64,000 nucleotides of DNA from Aplectana chamaeleonis (taxonomy: Eukaryota > Nematoda > Chromadorea > Rhabditida > Cosmocercidae), in assembly GCA_029168955.1 (NCBI GenBank), contig JAPDOI010001747.1, positions 1 to 64,000 of the forward strand, given 5' to 3'. The stretch's first letter is position 1. Every line of letters begins with the position of its first letter. This document shows, piece after piece, positions 1 to 39,439 of this stretch. The position numbers and the translations under genes were made by a program. The notes beneath the pieces are model-generated. The model saw nothing but the letters and a program-made list of their open reading frames with translations, made no database searches and had not been told where the DNA came from.

Positions 1-159
1 CAATTGAGCAACATCAAGAAAAAGCGACATATAGAAGTGAAACAACTATGACACTGAAGTGAGAGATGGCGGATGGGGATTTATGGCGTGGCAGTGGATC
101 AATAAATGAACTCCAATCCACTCATCATGGTGATTGACCAGTTTCACCGTGTACAATTG

Positions 160-500
160 GCTGGTGAGGCGGGCGGATCATAAACCGGCAAGTTGCGAGG
201 CGAGATCACGTTGCATCTCATAGCTCAGCGGGCGGATCTGGCTGGCTATCGAAAGCGCCTTGCTGGGCGGATCGCTGGCAGGTTGCGGGCGGATCGCCAC
301 TTTGTAAAGCTTGCCGGCGATCCGCCGCGCCAGAGTGTTCAAGTTTCCCAGGCGCCGCTATCCGCCCGCCAAAACGCAAAGCGTTCCGCCCGCAAAGGCT
401 TTGATACGCCAGCGATCCGATTCGCCGAGGCCACAGATGAGCGGCGATCCGCCCGCTACTTGCCGGCGTACCGCCCGGAAGGCGCTTTGATTGCCAGCGG
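160..500. repeat. GC-rich CGGATC/GATCCG interspersed inverted motifs
   Basis: GGGCGGATC occurs several times in the left part (about 175-295) and its complement GATCCGCC in the right part (about 318-450), so the block can fold on itself. Open frames here are by-products of the repeat. No gene is seen in 1-540. Confidence 0.5.
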
Positions 501-539
501 TCAGTCCGGCACCTGGTTGTCTGAGTGGTAGGGGTCAGG

Positions 540-726
540 GCCTGTGGAGGGTGAATGAAGGGGGTCAGGCCTGCGGTGGTCGCTTACTATCTCGCTGTGT
601 TGTTATATTTGGAGAAATTGAGATTCCTCCTACTTGGCAAGTGCAATTATACAGGAGGGGTCCACAACACAATCAAATGGAAATCACAGAATTCATGTGC
701 TGAGGAATTGTACTGTGCTGCTTTAA
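540..726 (+). mobile_element. partial MITE copy, same family as 56558-57049
   Basis: The stretch GGGGTCAGGCCTGCGGTGG and the downstream AATTGAGAT, TATACAGGAGGGGTC and GTACTGTGC segments repeat the order found at 56880-57045. Only the 3' half of the element is present, ending at GTACTGTGCTGCTTTAAG. Confidence 0.6.
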
Positions 727-774
727 GCCTACATGAAGTTGTGATATTACATTCTGCATGACACCAAGTTCAGG

Positions 775-1045
775 GGGCAAACTCAGGATTCAGTTGAAGA
801 ATGAATGATACCGCTTCTAGAAATCGAAGAAGACTCTGTTTCATTCCAAGTGAACTCATTTTTTCGGTTATCACAGCGCGGAGCGGTGGCTTTTTCGTCG
901 AAACCTCCTTATTACTAGTTATATTTCACCGAAGCCCACCGCTCCGCTGCTGGGGATAATCGAAATCAACAGATCACTAGGGATGTACCAGAGCTTAACT
1001 ATTTCCATGGAATCTCCACCAAAACAATGACTGATAACGCTATCA
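775..1045 (+). repeat. dispersed repeat with TGATAACGCTATCA palindrome, split by a hairpin insert
   Basis: GAATGAATGATACCGCTT at about 802 and CAATGACTGATAACGCTATC at about 1026 are the two halves of a family also seen at 10380-10455, 25550-25660 and 28530-28630. Between them (about 855-965) is a hairpin with GCGGAGCGGTGG and CCACCGCTCCGC arms, related to 40790-40830. Confidence 0.55.
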
Positions 1046-1194
1046 GACAGATGAAATCAGCGCAAATTGTGGTGAGCGCGAAGCGCTCACCAGATTTGGC
1101 TTTGATTCGCCATCGCGCAACCCCCTGATCTCAGTATCAGGGTCCAGAGTGAACGTAGGAAGTCCGTTCTTTTTGCATTTAATATACTTTAGAA

Positions 1195-1400
1195 AGTTGA
1201 ATAACTGTTAAAAAAATGGTCTGGAATGGTTACCTGAGATTCGAGAAAAATTGTCAAAACCACGTGATTTTGGTCAGTTAAAGGGTTCATCTCTTTTTTT
1301 CAGTTGGCGTACATGATCTTGTTGGAACACTTATCTGATTGAGCTAGAAAGCTGATTTCTTGGCCAGAAAGTTTGTTATGATTGTCGTTAGCTCCTGACA
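1195..1400 (+). repeat. dispersed repeat shared with 58490-58640
   Basis: Shares ACCTGAGATTCGAGAAAA-like sequence, a T-rich stretch, then CATGATCTTGTTGGAAC, in the same order as 58505-58600. It is non-coding. Sequence from 1400 to 1680 shows nothing recognisable. Confidence 0.45.
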
Positions 1401-1679
1401 AATATTTGAAGGAATGGTAGCTCAATTCTTTGCGGGACCTCAAAATTGAGGGTCAAGTGAGATCAAAACACGTAAAACATATTATTATAAACCATCCGAC
1501 GTTTACTCATTCGTAAAAATGATTCAATGAAATAAACACCGTCACTGATAGGCATTTGTTTAGGATGGAACGCTTCAGTCAATACGGCGGGATCTTGGAT
1601 GTATTTTTTAGAAACGCCGCACGGTGTGAATCAGAAGAAATCTGAACATGAACGCCTTGTGACCCAGTAGTGCTCAGAA

Positions 1680-2400
1680 AAATGAACCCCAGTTAGCGTA
1701 ATATAAAGGCTCAGAAAAATGAAACAAGTTACGCTTGTAATATAAAAGGCTGAAACAAGTTACTTGTAACATATCTGAGCTGATGTGTTACTTGCAACGT
1801 ATTCAGGTCATTTTGCTATGTAACATATCGGCGGGATACTGGTGTGCGGTGTACCCAGTATGTTGCAGATGTGTCCTTAAATGACCTGTAGATAAGTGTG
1901 TGGGCTCCGCCAGTAACCCAAATAACAGTGCTTCGGTAACTAACTCGATATGTTACAAGTAACTTTGTTTTCGATTTCCTCAAATATGTACGACGCCGAT
2001 ATGTTAGAAGTAACCATTCTAAATGGGACCCAAATAACAAAGTCAGGAAGTAACTAAATCTGGCTGAGGAGATATTTCCAAGGGGGATGTACGACGCAAT
2101 TGCGGGGCCGGGCTTGCGATCGTCGTTGCTGCTGGTTCAATTACACCAAGCTTGAGAGTGCGTACTTGACCCCACACCAGCAGGGGAGACCCAGAACAGA
2201 CATCTTTGCGTAGATGTCTGGGCGCACGCTCTGGGAAGTCGCGTGATAAATCTGCGTCTAACATAAGTGTAACTTACATGCAATATAACTTCAAGTTACA
2301 TGTAATATAAACGTAGTGTACATGTAATATTGTCGCCAATGTAAGTTCACTTGGAGACATTCAAGTAAGTTACATTTATATTACATGAAAACATAACTTG
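1680..2400. repeat. degenerate short repeats flanking the minisatellite
   Basis: Variants of AAGTTACTTGTAACATAT and ACATGTAATAT recur, mixed with CCCAAATAACA fragments of the neighbouring minisatellite unit. It looks like a decayed edge of the array. No gene is seen. Confidence 0.45.
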
Positions 2401-3960
2401 TTTTTGATTTTTCTGAGGGGTGCGTAGGACGCTGTAGAAAGTGTGCGGGGACCCCAGTAGAATCAGTGCAAGTGCAGGACGCCGTAGAAAGTGTGGGACC
2501 CAAATAAACAGTGACGTAGGACTGCCGTAGAAAATGTGTGGGACCCAAATAACAGGTGCGTAGGACGCCGTAGAAAAATGTGTGTGGGACCCAAATAACA
2601 AAGATACGTCTGGACGCCGTAGAAAGTGCGTGATGGGACCCAAATGAGAGTGCGTAGGACGCCGTAGAAAACGTGTGGGGACCCAAATAACAGAGTGAGC
2701 TATGTCGGACGCCGTAGAAAGTGTGTGGGACCCAAATGAGAGAGCGTCGGATATCGCCGTAGAAAGTGTGCGGGACCCAAATCGAGAGTCGCGTAGGATG
2801 CCGTCGAAAATGTGTGGGACCCAAATGAGAGTGCGGCGCTAGGACGCCGTAGAAAATGTGTGGGACCCAAATAACAGTGCGTCGGGCGCCGGTAAGGAAA
2901 AGTGTGTGGGACCCAAATGAAGGAGTTGATGTCAGCCGGACGCCGTAAAAAAAAAAAAAAAAAGAAAGTGTGTGGGACCCAAATAGAGAGTGCGTCGCGA
3001 CGCCGTAGAAAACGTGTGGGACCCAAATAAGAGTGCGTTGGACGCCGTAGAAAGTGTGGGACCCAAATGAGAGTGCCTCGGACGCCGTAGAAAGTGTGTG
3101 GGACCGAAATGAGAGCTTATGTCGGACGCCGTAGAAAGTGTGCGGGACCCAAATGAGAGTGCGTAGGACGCCGTAGAAAAATGTGTGGGACCCAAATGAG
3201 AGTGCGTGAGACGCCGTAGAGAAAAATGTTATTGGGACCCAAATAACAGTGCGTCGGGCGCCGTAGAAAGTGTGTGGGACCCAAATGAGAGTGCGTCGGA
3301 CGCCGTAAAAAGTGTGTGGGACCCAAATGAGAGTGCGTCGGACGCCGTAGAAAACGTGTGGGACCCAAATAAGAGTGCGTCCGGACGCCGTAGAAAGTGT
3401 GTAAGGACTCCAAATGAGAGTGCGTCGGACGCCGTAGAAAGTGTGTGGGACCCAAATGAGAGTGCGCGTCGAGACGCCGTAGAAAGTGTGTTGGACCCAC
3501 AAATGAGAGTGCGTAGGACGCCGTAGAAAATGTGGTGGGACACGTAAATGAGAGTACGTAGGACGCCGTAGAAAACGTGTGTGGACCCAAATAACAAAGC
3601 GTCAAAAAGTGGCGCCGTAAAAGAATATGTTAATGGGACTTCGCCAAATGAGGATCAACGATGGCGTCGGACGCGCCGTGAAAAAGTGTGTCGTTGGATT
3701 TAAATGAGAGTGCGTCGGACATAAAGCAGAAATTAATGTGGGACCCAAATGAGAGTGCGTCGGACGCCGTGGAAAACGTGTGGGACCCAAATAACAGTGC
3801 GTCGGACGCCGTGGAAAGTGTGCGGGACCCAAATGGGTGTGAGAAGTACGCCGTAGAAAGTGTACGCGACCCAAATGAAGAAAGTACGTTGGACGCCATA
3901 AAAACTGTGAGGTGACCAAGTGGAAGTGAGCAAGACGCCGTAGAAAGTTTGCAGGGACTC
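2400..3960. repeat. 42-bp minisatellite array, roughly 37 units
   Basis: The unit is about 42 bp: GGACGCCGTAGAAAGTGTGT followed by GGGACCCAAATGAGAGTGCG and TC, with small indels and AAATAACAG variants. Because 42 is a multiple of three, long open frames appear in several frames, including one of 373 codons on the minus strand (2381-3502) with a repeating 14-residue TLIWVPHTFYGVRR. Those frames have no independent sign of being genes. An A-homopolymer of about 16 sits in one unit near 2947. Decayed units continue to about 4390. Confidence 0.9.
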
Positions 3961-4458
3961 CAAATACAAGCACGCCCATGCCGATAATTTTTTCCGCAGG
4001 GCTACCGTAATCATTCTTGAACAAAACATGATAACGAACGATAACACACGCTCACTGTTCGAACATGCGGGATAGTAGAAGGGGAGAGGAGCGGTATGCA
4101 GTCATTCACACACCGCTCTCTTCGAGAAGCCACTGGGAAGTGGCTGAGGAGGTCAGTGAAATTGTGCAAAGATGATGGTTGGCTATAACGATGGTGCTCC
4201 ATATCCAGGCTGACACTTGGAAAACTTCCGAAGGAGGGTTACGGTAGCCCTGCCAGGAAAAAATGATCGGCATGGAAAAGGGCGTGCTTGTGACCTAAAT
4301 GGGTGTGCGCAGAGCGCGCCGTAGAACGTGTCACCAGGACATCAGTGCGAGCGTGCAGGACGTCATAGAAGGGGGAGGGCAGGGCATCAGTGGGTTTGCT
4401 TTGAATTAACACCTCACCAGGCATAAACCATGTTAGAAAGCGAAACCTTCAGGGAAAA

Positions 4459-5163
4459 ATAAATGAAATTCCTGAAAGTTTAGGTTCCTGGCAAAAGTAA
4501 AGATTTGAGATGGTTAGCCGTTTCGAAATTTTAGAAATATACTCAGTTCAAAAGGGAAGGTGAAAAGGTCGAAGCAAAGTTTTGAAATATTCCTGAGAAC
4601 GATTTGGCGTAGAATAATTTGATTTTTAGGAAATGTAATGAAATAGTTGAAAGTATGATTTGGCAGTCGAGTTTGAAACCAACTATTTACAAGAGTTGCG
4701 TGCGAAACGAGAGATCACATTGTATGAGCTTATCCGTAGAACATATCAAAGCACAATCACGCGTGATAAGGCAAGCAGTAAAAGCTCGTTTGTGAGCTGG
4801 AATGCCGCGATCTTCACGTATTAAGTGAAGTAAAATCAAGTGTTTGTTTCATATCACGCGGCGTAATTTTGCTTTGATATGTTCTACCGGATAAGCTCAT
4901 ACAATGCGATCTCTCGTTTCGCACAACTCTTGTAAATAGTTGGTTCAAACTCGACTGCCAAATCATACTTTCAACTATTTCATTACATTTCCTAAAAATC
5001 AAATTATTCTACGCCAAATCATTCTCAGGAATATTTCAAAACTTTTTCCATTTTTCTTCACCTTCCCCTTTTAACTGAGTATATTTCTAAAATTTCGAAA
5101 AAACGGCCATGCCAAATCTTTACTTTTGCCAGGAACCTAAACTTTCAGGAATTTTTATTTTCA
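4459..5163. mobile_element. palindromic element, about 0.35-kb arms
   Basis: ATTCCTGAAAGTTTAGGTTC at 4468 is mirrored at 5134-5153. TGAGCTTATCCG near 4727 mirrors CGGATAAGCTCA near 4889, with the centre near 4810. The arms differ by scattered substitutions and the left arm is interrupted by short changes. No coding capacity is seen. It probably is a foldback MITE. Confidence 0.75.
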
Positions 5164-5732
5164 TTAAAGGCTGTGGTCACGATGAAAAACGTCATAGAAA
5201 AAACTACAAAAATCAGCTTAGATCAAAAACAGCTGAAAAACTATGAAGGTAGCGCGGTGAAAAAACGGGCGCAGAATTAGAGTTTTTAGGGCCTAAAGAA
5301 GCTGTTTCATGTGCACAACGTGCACAGCGATGACGAAAAAGATCGCCGTCTCAGTGCCGAGCAGTCAAAATCATCCCGATATTCAGAGGACGAAATAAAT
5401 GCAAATTTAGTAACGAATAAAAACAGTTGAACAATGAAAGCATCACTTCAGTCAATGTGTTTTTGACTAGATGTGTACATAAATCCAAAGCTTCATTGAT
5501 TGAAATTCAATTTCAAGCCAGCTGGTGTTCTTGATATAAGAGGTCATCGATGCCGATGATGTGGAGTGGGCTCGTCCACCATCATAAGGCAAAAAAAGTG
5601 CAGGCTTCAAATTTGGCCCAAAACAGTGGTTTTTTCGCGATTTTTTCTTATAGGTCCTACTACTCGAGACCCAAAAAAGGGTTTAGAGAAAAAAAGACGA
5701 CAAGCATATTCGATCGCGACCACTGCCTTTAA
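5164..5732. mobile_element. TTAA-flanked MITE (AGGCNG ends)
   Basis: Begins TTAA then AGGCTGTGGTCACGAT and ends ATCGCGACCACTGCCT then TTAA. It belongs to the family described at 50863, 50987, 51662 and 56558. It is non-coding; small open frames inside run on both strands across the inverted ends. Confidence 0.7.
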
Positions 5733-6312
5733 TAAATCATTCCATTTTCTCGAGTGCCCCCCCCCCGAACTAGACAAGTTTATAATTTTCAACCGGCGCA
5801 AAATCCTCACGGAAGTGTAATGGCTTTCCTTCCAAGAGTTTTCCATGTTTACTGCCTGATACCGTGACATTTTGAAAACCGGTCGTGCTGTTTTCCCACA
5901 TTATAGTCCGTGTAGAGCCTCAACTACTGGCCCCTGAAGGAGGACGGAGCGCGAATGAAGACACACCGCTCTCCACCTCTTTTATACCCAACCCTTTATC
6001 AATTGGGTATCATCGATTTTGTTTACCGTGAAAATTTTGTGCTGGTGGCAATTTATAATCGTCTCCGAACTAGTGTCTATCCTGATATACATATAGCATT
6101 TTGGTCACACAAAACACTCAAATTGCAGAGGAACTCGGTCAAAAATCATGACGGATTCAACTCTCTTTTTGCTCCGATCTCTGTTTGCTTTGTGTAAAAC
6201 ACAAGCGTCGGAAATTTGGGCGTCCGAAATAATTCATCGCTTCAAACTTCTTAGGTTAATCAAATCTTTTGACCTTTATATCGTCAAAAATTCTCTAAAA
6301 ATAAGAAGCTCT

Positions 6313-6508
6313 CGGCTCTATCCTAGACGGGGGGGGCACCCAAGATTTACTCATAGAAATGAACAAAAAACCTGATGAAAAATGCTTGATTAAGAGCGTT
6401 GTTGCTATTAAAATTCTATAGAAATACACCGATTGGTAGCGTTACCGATCGATGGATGACTTCATTTCTGACTTCAATCCCGAGTGCCCCCGTCTAGGAT
6501 AGTGCCAA
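6313..6508. mobile_element. small MITE with CTATCCTAGACGGGGG ends
   Basis: CTATCCTAGACGGGGGGGGC at about 6318 is mirrored by GCCCCCGTCTAGGATAG at about 6486-6502. A related GAGTGCCCCCCCCCCGAACT occurs at about 5753. The stretch 5740-6310 otherwise shows no gene. Confidence 0.55.
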
Positions 6509-6644
6509 GCTCTCAACACACAAGTTTCTGCTCCTCGTGCTAGATGATCGACAGGGAAAGCGCCTTTTCAGACCACAGAGCAGCTTTCACTGTATTATAA
6601 GTACGTAACATTGAGGACTCAAGTTTAGTCAACTATCTCCACAA

Positions 6645-7134
6645 AGGCAGTGTTCACGATAAAAAATGTGTTTCAGTTTCCACTAGGACCGGGTAGTGGA
6701 GGGGCACACTGTAAAGTTAACGTCGAAAGAACGCAGGAAAACGAGCCAAGAAAAGCTCCGAAAGAGCCCGAAGTTGCCACTTCGAGCGCAAGGCAAACCC
6801 AAAAAGCGCAACACACGCCCACCGACATGAACAAATGAATGCCCGAGATCGTCAGATGAGCGACGGTTTCCAATCATCAGCCCCGTTCTTCCCATTATTC
6901 TCAACGTCTCTCTTTACTCAGGTCAGCTCGCATACATCGGCTGCAAAAGACGGAATTTAAAAGTCTCGGACAACTCGTCCACCATGTTTCCTTAGCTCAA
7001 TTTTCGAGGGACCATAACTCCGTTCCCAGAAGGTCTTGCACGATTTCAGAGACATTATTGGAATCAGTATGGGGCCGTTTTCAAGATAGGCGGGAAAATA
7101 GAAAAACGATTTTGATCGTGAACACTGCCTTTAA
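6645..7134. mobile_element. TTAA-family MITE, left TTAA mutated
   Basis: Left end AGGCAGTGTTCACGAT, right end ATCGTGAACACTGCCT followed by TTAA. The left flank is CAAA instead of TTAA. It is non-coding. Confidence 0.7.
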
Positions 7135-7344
7135 TCGCTCCAGCCGCGAAGCGGCTGGAGAGGTTTGGTTTTTTCAAATATTGGATTGAGAAGAAAAAGC
7201 TGTAGGTGGGTTATTGAGCGAACACTGTCTTCAAAGGCACAGTCCACCCTCGAAGTCGTTTTTGTGTGGGAGTTTGTTTCCACAACGTATTTAGCTATGT
7301 ATATACGCTGTTTTCTTCTCCAGCGTGTCTTGTTTATACTTTAC

Positions 7345-7554
7345 TCAAACCAGCGTTTGACTGTCTTCGGCTGGAACGCTTACTGGAATTGAATCTTCAG
7401 TAACGTTACGTAGAAAACCGACCTGTGGTGGTTTCTTTCTTGTGTCACAACCTATGAGCAAAAAACCGGCGCAAATGAGTAGCAGTAAGTAGATGAACAC
7501 AGGAAACATTCCTGCAACTGTGTTCTGACCGTGTTCAACTAAAATGAGTCGCAT
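7345..7554 (-). CDS. possible small single-pass membrane protein or first exon
   Basis: A minus-strand open frame of 69 codons reading MRLILVEHG, then a second Met and a hydrophobic run (MFPVFIYLLLLICAGFLLIG) that looks like a membrane anchor or signal peptide. After it come CDTRKKPP and an N-V-T glycosylation site. A splice donor GTAAGC occurs near the 3' end, after residues EDSIP, so this could be a first exon. An AG after T-rich sequence just inside the first ATG suggests the second Met might be used. It is divergent from pch-2, with 282 bp between starts. No family is recognised, and a chance frame cannot be excluded. Confidence 0.35.
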   Translation of the reverse strand: MRLILVEHGQNTVAGMFPVFIYLLLLICAGFLLIGCDTRKKPPQVGFLRNVTEDSIPVSVPAEDSQTLV

Positions 7555-7836
7555 CCTTCTTCTACTTACACAGAGGCGGTAAACACCTCACACACTCTCT
7601 CCGGTATACAACGGTTAACGTGCTCCAATACGACGACTCTTTTAGCGCGAATTTGACTTATTTGAAATGTTACGTAGCAGCACTCTAGTCCATAAGTTTG
7701 TTTGAGTTTAAAGTGTATATAACTATATGTGTGTTTTTCAAATTTATTGTACTGCGTAGATTGCTCTAACTTCTATATTTGCTACTGCAATTATTGTTTT
7801 TCGGATAGGAAGGAAGATATTCGAGATTATTCACTC
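7555..7836. promoter_or_regulatory. probable pch-2 promoter region, possibly bidirectional
   Basis: This is the stretch between the pch-2 start and the divergent open frame. It is AT-rich near pch-2 and has no recognised repeat. The role is inferred only from position. Confidence 0.3.
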
Positions 7837-35041
<27,205 letters not shown>

Positions 35042-35117
35042 ACTAAATTCTTCATTTGTACGAGGGCATTAGTAATACTGTACATTAATACGAACTTTTA
35101 TCAATGACTAGTTTGTA

Positions 35118-35123
35118 AATAAA
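35118..35123 (+). terminator. pch-2: pch-2 polyadenylation signal AATAAA
   Basis: A canonical AATAAA lies 77 bases after the pch-2 stop, a normal 3' UTR length for a nematode gene. It is the first such signal downstream. Confidence 0.65.
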
Positions 35124-35457
35124 AATTCACATCCACAAAATTCTTTACAATGTATCAACATTTAAAGACTGTTCACATTAGAACTTATCAACAACTATTG
35201 GTTCCTCTGACTCATAGTTGGACGCTGATTTTGGACTTCGTGGCGCCGTTGGACTTCCTGTCCCAACATATATTGCATGCACCACTCCTACTCCTCTATA
35301 CTACACGTAGTGTTGTGAAATAAAAATTATATCGAATAATATCGAGACGAGGCCTAGGCCGAATTTCACGGGATTGCCGTAGAATGCTACCCAGTCATCA
35401 ACATTAATGCATTGAAGAACCATTTGAAGAATATCCAGACATCCGCCGGAGAAGTCA

Positions 35458-38063
35458 AGCACTCAGACAATGGAAAAACCTGACCGCCGACCAATAGACG
35501 ACCGCCACCGGGATGGGCGTTTGTTGGTCGGCTTTTTGTCGGCGGTTAGTCTGAAAATTCCTGCGGTTGGTCGGCGGTGAGACCGCAGGCTTCTGCGGTT
35601 GGTCTGGCAGACCTACAGGTTGTCCGCTGGTTCCTGCGGTTGGTCTGTAATTTCCTGCGGTCGGACCACAGGTAATGCGTTTGGCCCGCAGGTTCCTGCG
35701 GTCAGTCAACACGTTCCTGCGGTCGTCCTGCAAACTGCAGCGGTCGGTCCAGATTCAGCCATGGCCAGCCCATTACCCATTAAGTACCTCGATTCATCCG
35801 GGTTCAGCTGCGATTAGCCTGTGAGGTCACGTAGGTAGCCCATCACCCCCATAGTTGGTATAGACTGACCATGACTCCGTAAGGTCTATTTTTTAACACA
35901 CGTCTACTGCGCCATCCAGCGCGTTCAAACCAAGCATAAATGAATAGGGCGAATTCGAGAATATACCCTGCTCTAGCGATTTCTCCCCTTAGGGCCCACC
36001 ACATTCGACCACCACCATACATGCACGTATTCACAGTAATGTTTCTCTCCAGATTTATTTATTTCTAAGGTTCTTCCAACGGACAAAAATGTCAAACAGA
36101 CAACAATGTTAACTCAATAGAAAACAGTGTAAACTTCCAACAGGTAACAATGCATATGAGAACAGTAGAAAATATGGCATACTAAACTAAATATTCTGTA
36201 TGTGAGACCTCTATACCGGTAGACGTACACAGGTAAAAAACAACAAATGAGCATTTTAAAGCCAGGTAGAATCGTGAGCAATATAAAGCCAAATAGTAGG
36301 TAGCACAAGTGATATTGAGAATAAGTGATACTGATTGAACCTTGTTATGATTATGGCAGAAAGCGACAAAATGGCAGGATTAAATGCATATGAAATGAAT
36401 GCACGCCTTTACGAGGAAAAAAAACCGGTGTCTGTACCAAATAAAAATCATGAATTCAGTGCCTTTCTGGAAGCACCTAGGCGGGGTTTTCCAGTTCCAG
36501 CGAGTTGTAAACCTTGGTCTGGCGCTGAAAATGCAGACTGAAAAGTATTTGCCGGCATCCAAAACCCCTAATTATTACACTCACACCACCTATTGGCGAA
36601 ATGGATATTTGGGAAAAATATAGAAATACAGCTATTAATCATATCAATTTAATTATGTTGCATTCGGATGGTAATTCAATTCACTCTGGCTGGTCTTGTT
36701 ATTCGTTTTAGAGGTCAAAATGTCGGAACACCAGTTGAAATTTCGTCCATATCTTGACTTGGGAAGCGGCGATGCTAGAATGATATCTTGATCACGAAAA
36801 ACGAATGCTTTCTCTGTAGAAAACACAATGGTAGAGGTAGAGAAACGACCTCTCCTCACTCAAGATAGAGAGATAAATGCTGCGTTGCGGCTTCCTAGAG
36901 ATATGATTCCAACCATATACTGAACGTAGGTCGAAATTCCGAAGGATTTAAGGCAAAGCCACGTTGTTATATGATAACTAAAAGCACTAATAACCATTAT
37001 TGAATGGAGGAATTGGGAGGAACGTAGAGAAGACTGATCCGACTTGTTACTGAAAGGAGGCATGGCTTGCTTTCTTGCGGCCTCGGCCGTTAATTATCAC
37101 CTGCGGTCATACGGTCTGGGCGGCCGTTGCCATCAACTGCGACCTTTTGGTGACGGGCCTCGCACGCATGGTCATTGAACCACTACTGTATTCGCTATGG
37201 AGTTTTACTAATGTTCGAACACAGAGTATACAATTACAGTATAGGGGTTCAATGACAATATACTATGCACCCAAATACAAAATTTAACATGTAATTTTTA
37301 AGTCTCTGTAGAGCTTCGAATTCGGCTTTAAACCCTACCTTATGGTGTTTTTTTGAGAGTTCGTTCATGTGGGATTAAATTTCCATTTAAAATTCTGATT
37401 GTTATGAACAAATACACGGAGTATTGTATTTTACGCAATGAGGTGTCCCGATACCAATACCGCTTACCCTGATTTAGGCTGATTCGGCATGTTTAAAACA
37501 AATCAAATTCAGACCTTTCGTATTAATCCAGCTGTGATTCGCTCGATCCAAGTATATCAAAATTCTACTAAAGCCTATCCTCACAACATCTACTAATTAG
37601 TTTCGTTATCCGTCACCAAACCAGTCAAAACCAACCCAACAAATCTGGATTGCTACATTCTTTCAATTGTTCCATCGATCGATGAAGCGACCATCCATCG
37701 ATGAAGCGCTATACCAATAACGAATACGAATAGAAGCTTACCAAGCTGATGAAAGAAGCATATTACTACAACATTAACTCATATATAAACCGATAAAAAG
37801 TGAAACAATGAAAGAAATGAAGGCAACGCCGCGCCTTGAAAACTGCGGCGATTTGAACTGCGGCAGTACGCGCCGCGTCGCCGAGCGCTGCGGCTTTGCG
37901 TGCGGTCAAGTGGTTTCTGAATGCGGTCCGACCGCTTTCCAAGCGGCCCGACCGCTTGCATAGTTGTGTCTGCGGTCCAACAGCGACGCGCTATCGTTGT
38001 GCGGCGGTTGGTCTTAATTCGAGAAGTTGCCTGCGGTCAGGTTTCTCCATTGTCTGAGCAGGA
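35458..38063. mobile_element. 2.6-kb inverted-repeat element with subterminal GCGGTC repeats
   Basis: CTCAGACAATGGAAAAACCT and GACCGC at the left are mirrored by GCGGTC and AGGTTTCTCCATTGTCTGAG at the right. Both ends carry many CTGCGGTC/GACCGCAG copies (35480-35750 and 37830-38040), such as TTCCTGCGGTTGGTCTG. The interior 35800-37780 shows no transposase and no recognisable gene. Clustered subterminal motifs are typical of hAT and similar cut-and-paste elements. Confidence 0.65.
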
Positions 38064-38289
38064 CGTTGCCGATCGACCAGCCAACGGTGCTTTTGCGTCG
38101 GAAGTTGAAATACATCTGAAGTGGAGAAAAAATCGTAAAACTGCTCGCGCATTTCTATTAATGCCAGGATCATGCTTCCAGCAACAGAGCAAATCAGGCA
38201 TATCGATTTTCGGCCGATATGGATGGTAAACATTACGTCACGTCGCCCGCCGCTGGAATTACAATTTTCTTATTTGACTGCAAATCTGT

Positions 38290-39199
38290 ATTGTTACAAT
38301 ATGTGGCTCCTCCTTGACATCCACTTCCTTTTCGTCATTTCTCTTGCCAGTCTTTGCCAGTTCCGTGTAGTCAGATATGTCTGGAAAACATATCGCCATC
38401 TTGTTTTAGGTGTACATCCCGGCCGCTTCAGAAACGGTTGCCCCTCCATCAGTTGTTTCAACCACTTCTGGTTTCTTGATGTGGCGAGTTTCCAAGCATA
38501 GGTCCATTTTTTCTCTTCTGCACAGTTCAATACTTCTCTGACCTTGGTTACTCCTCGCAACCACGCGTTCGATTTTCTGTCTTGCAGACGCACCCCGGCA
38601 TGCGTCGTTCCATACGTCGCTGGGCTGAGCCGAGTTGTCGTTCAGTCGATTTCGTGAGTTTCCATGTCTCGGCTCTATAAAGCATCGCCGGCAGTATGCA
38701 CAGGTTGAAAAGTCGACGTTTCCATTCTATCTCTAATGTTCTAGACGTCAGGAAATCTTTATACTGACGGAAGCAATTCCATCCAGCACGAATTCGTCTC
38801 GAGATCTCCTTGCTGTGGTCACGATCGAGCGAAATCTCTTGTCCGAGGTATATAAACGAATTCACGTGGTCAAGTCGAGTTTCTTGAAGCATAACTGTGG
38901 CCGCCACACTGCTCATGATCTTTGTTTTCGAAATGTTGATCTTCAAGCCGCACTTTCTTGAGCATTCGTCGAGCTCACCAATCATTGCCTGTAGTTCCTC
39001 GCCTGACTTCGCAAATAAAACCACATCATCCGCGAAACGGAGGTTGGTAAGGTGATTCCCATGAGCTCGTACATGTTCTATTGTAGTCTGCGGACTATGT
39101 GCTCAAGCGTCGCAGTGAATAGTTTCTGCGAAATCGTATCCCCTTGACGGACTCCTCGGGAAAACGTTGACTGGGATTTCCGCACCTTGGATCTGAACT
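38290..39199 (-). pseudogene. RTE-type LINE, 3' third (RT catalytic end and C-terminus)
   Basis: From 39190 down it reads GAEIPVNVFPR, then in another frame VLFAKSGEELQAMIGELDEC, NSFIYLGQEISLDRDHSKEI and LCILPAMLYRAETW. The C-terminus, again in another frame, includes CTPKTRWRYVFQTYL. The upstream part lies beyond the insertion at 39200-41223. Confidence 0.85.
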
Positions 39200-39439
39200 A
39201 TGGATGTGCGGCAAACGATTCTGAGATTTCGGCAAACGGCAATCGGCAAAAATATCCCAAAGACGGCCGGCAAACGGCAAAAAAACCTCATCCCTTAGAT
39301 TGACCCAAAACTTATTCACGTGTGCCGCTCTACTTTTTTTCTTTTTTCACTTATGTCAACGCCGTAATAATTCCACTGCAAGGGAATAGTTCCAATTCAA
39401 GGCATCAGATGAAGAGAAACAAGACATGTCGGACCCTAT

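Noticed and set aside
2381..3502. 373-codon minus-strand open frame as a repeat protein
   Set aside because: It is created by the 42-bp minisatellite; other frames on both strands are also open, and there is no start context or flanking gene signal.
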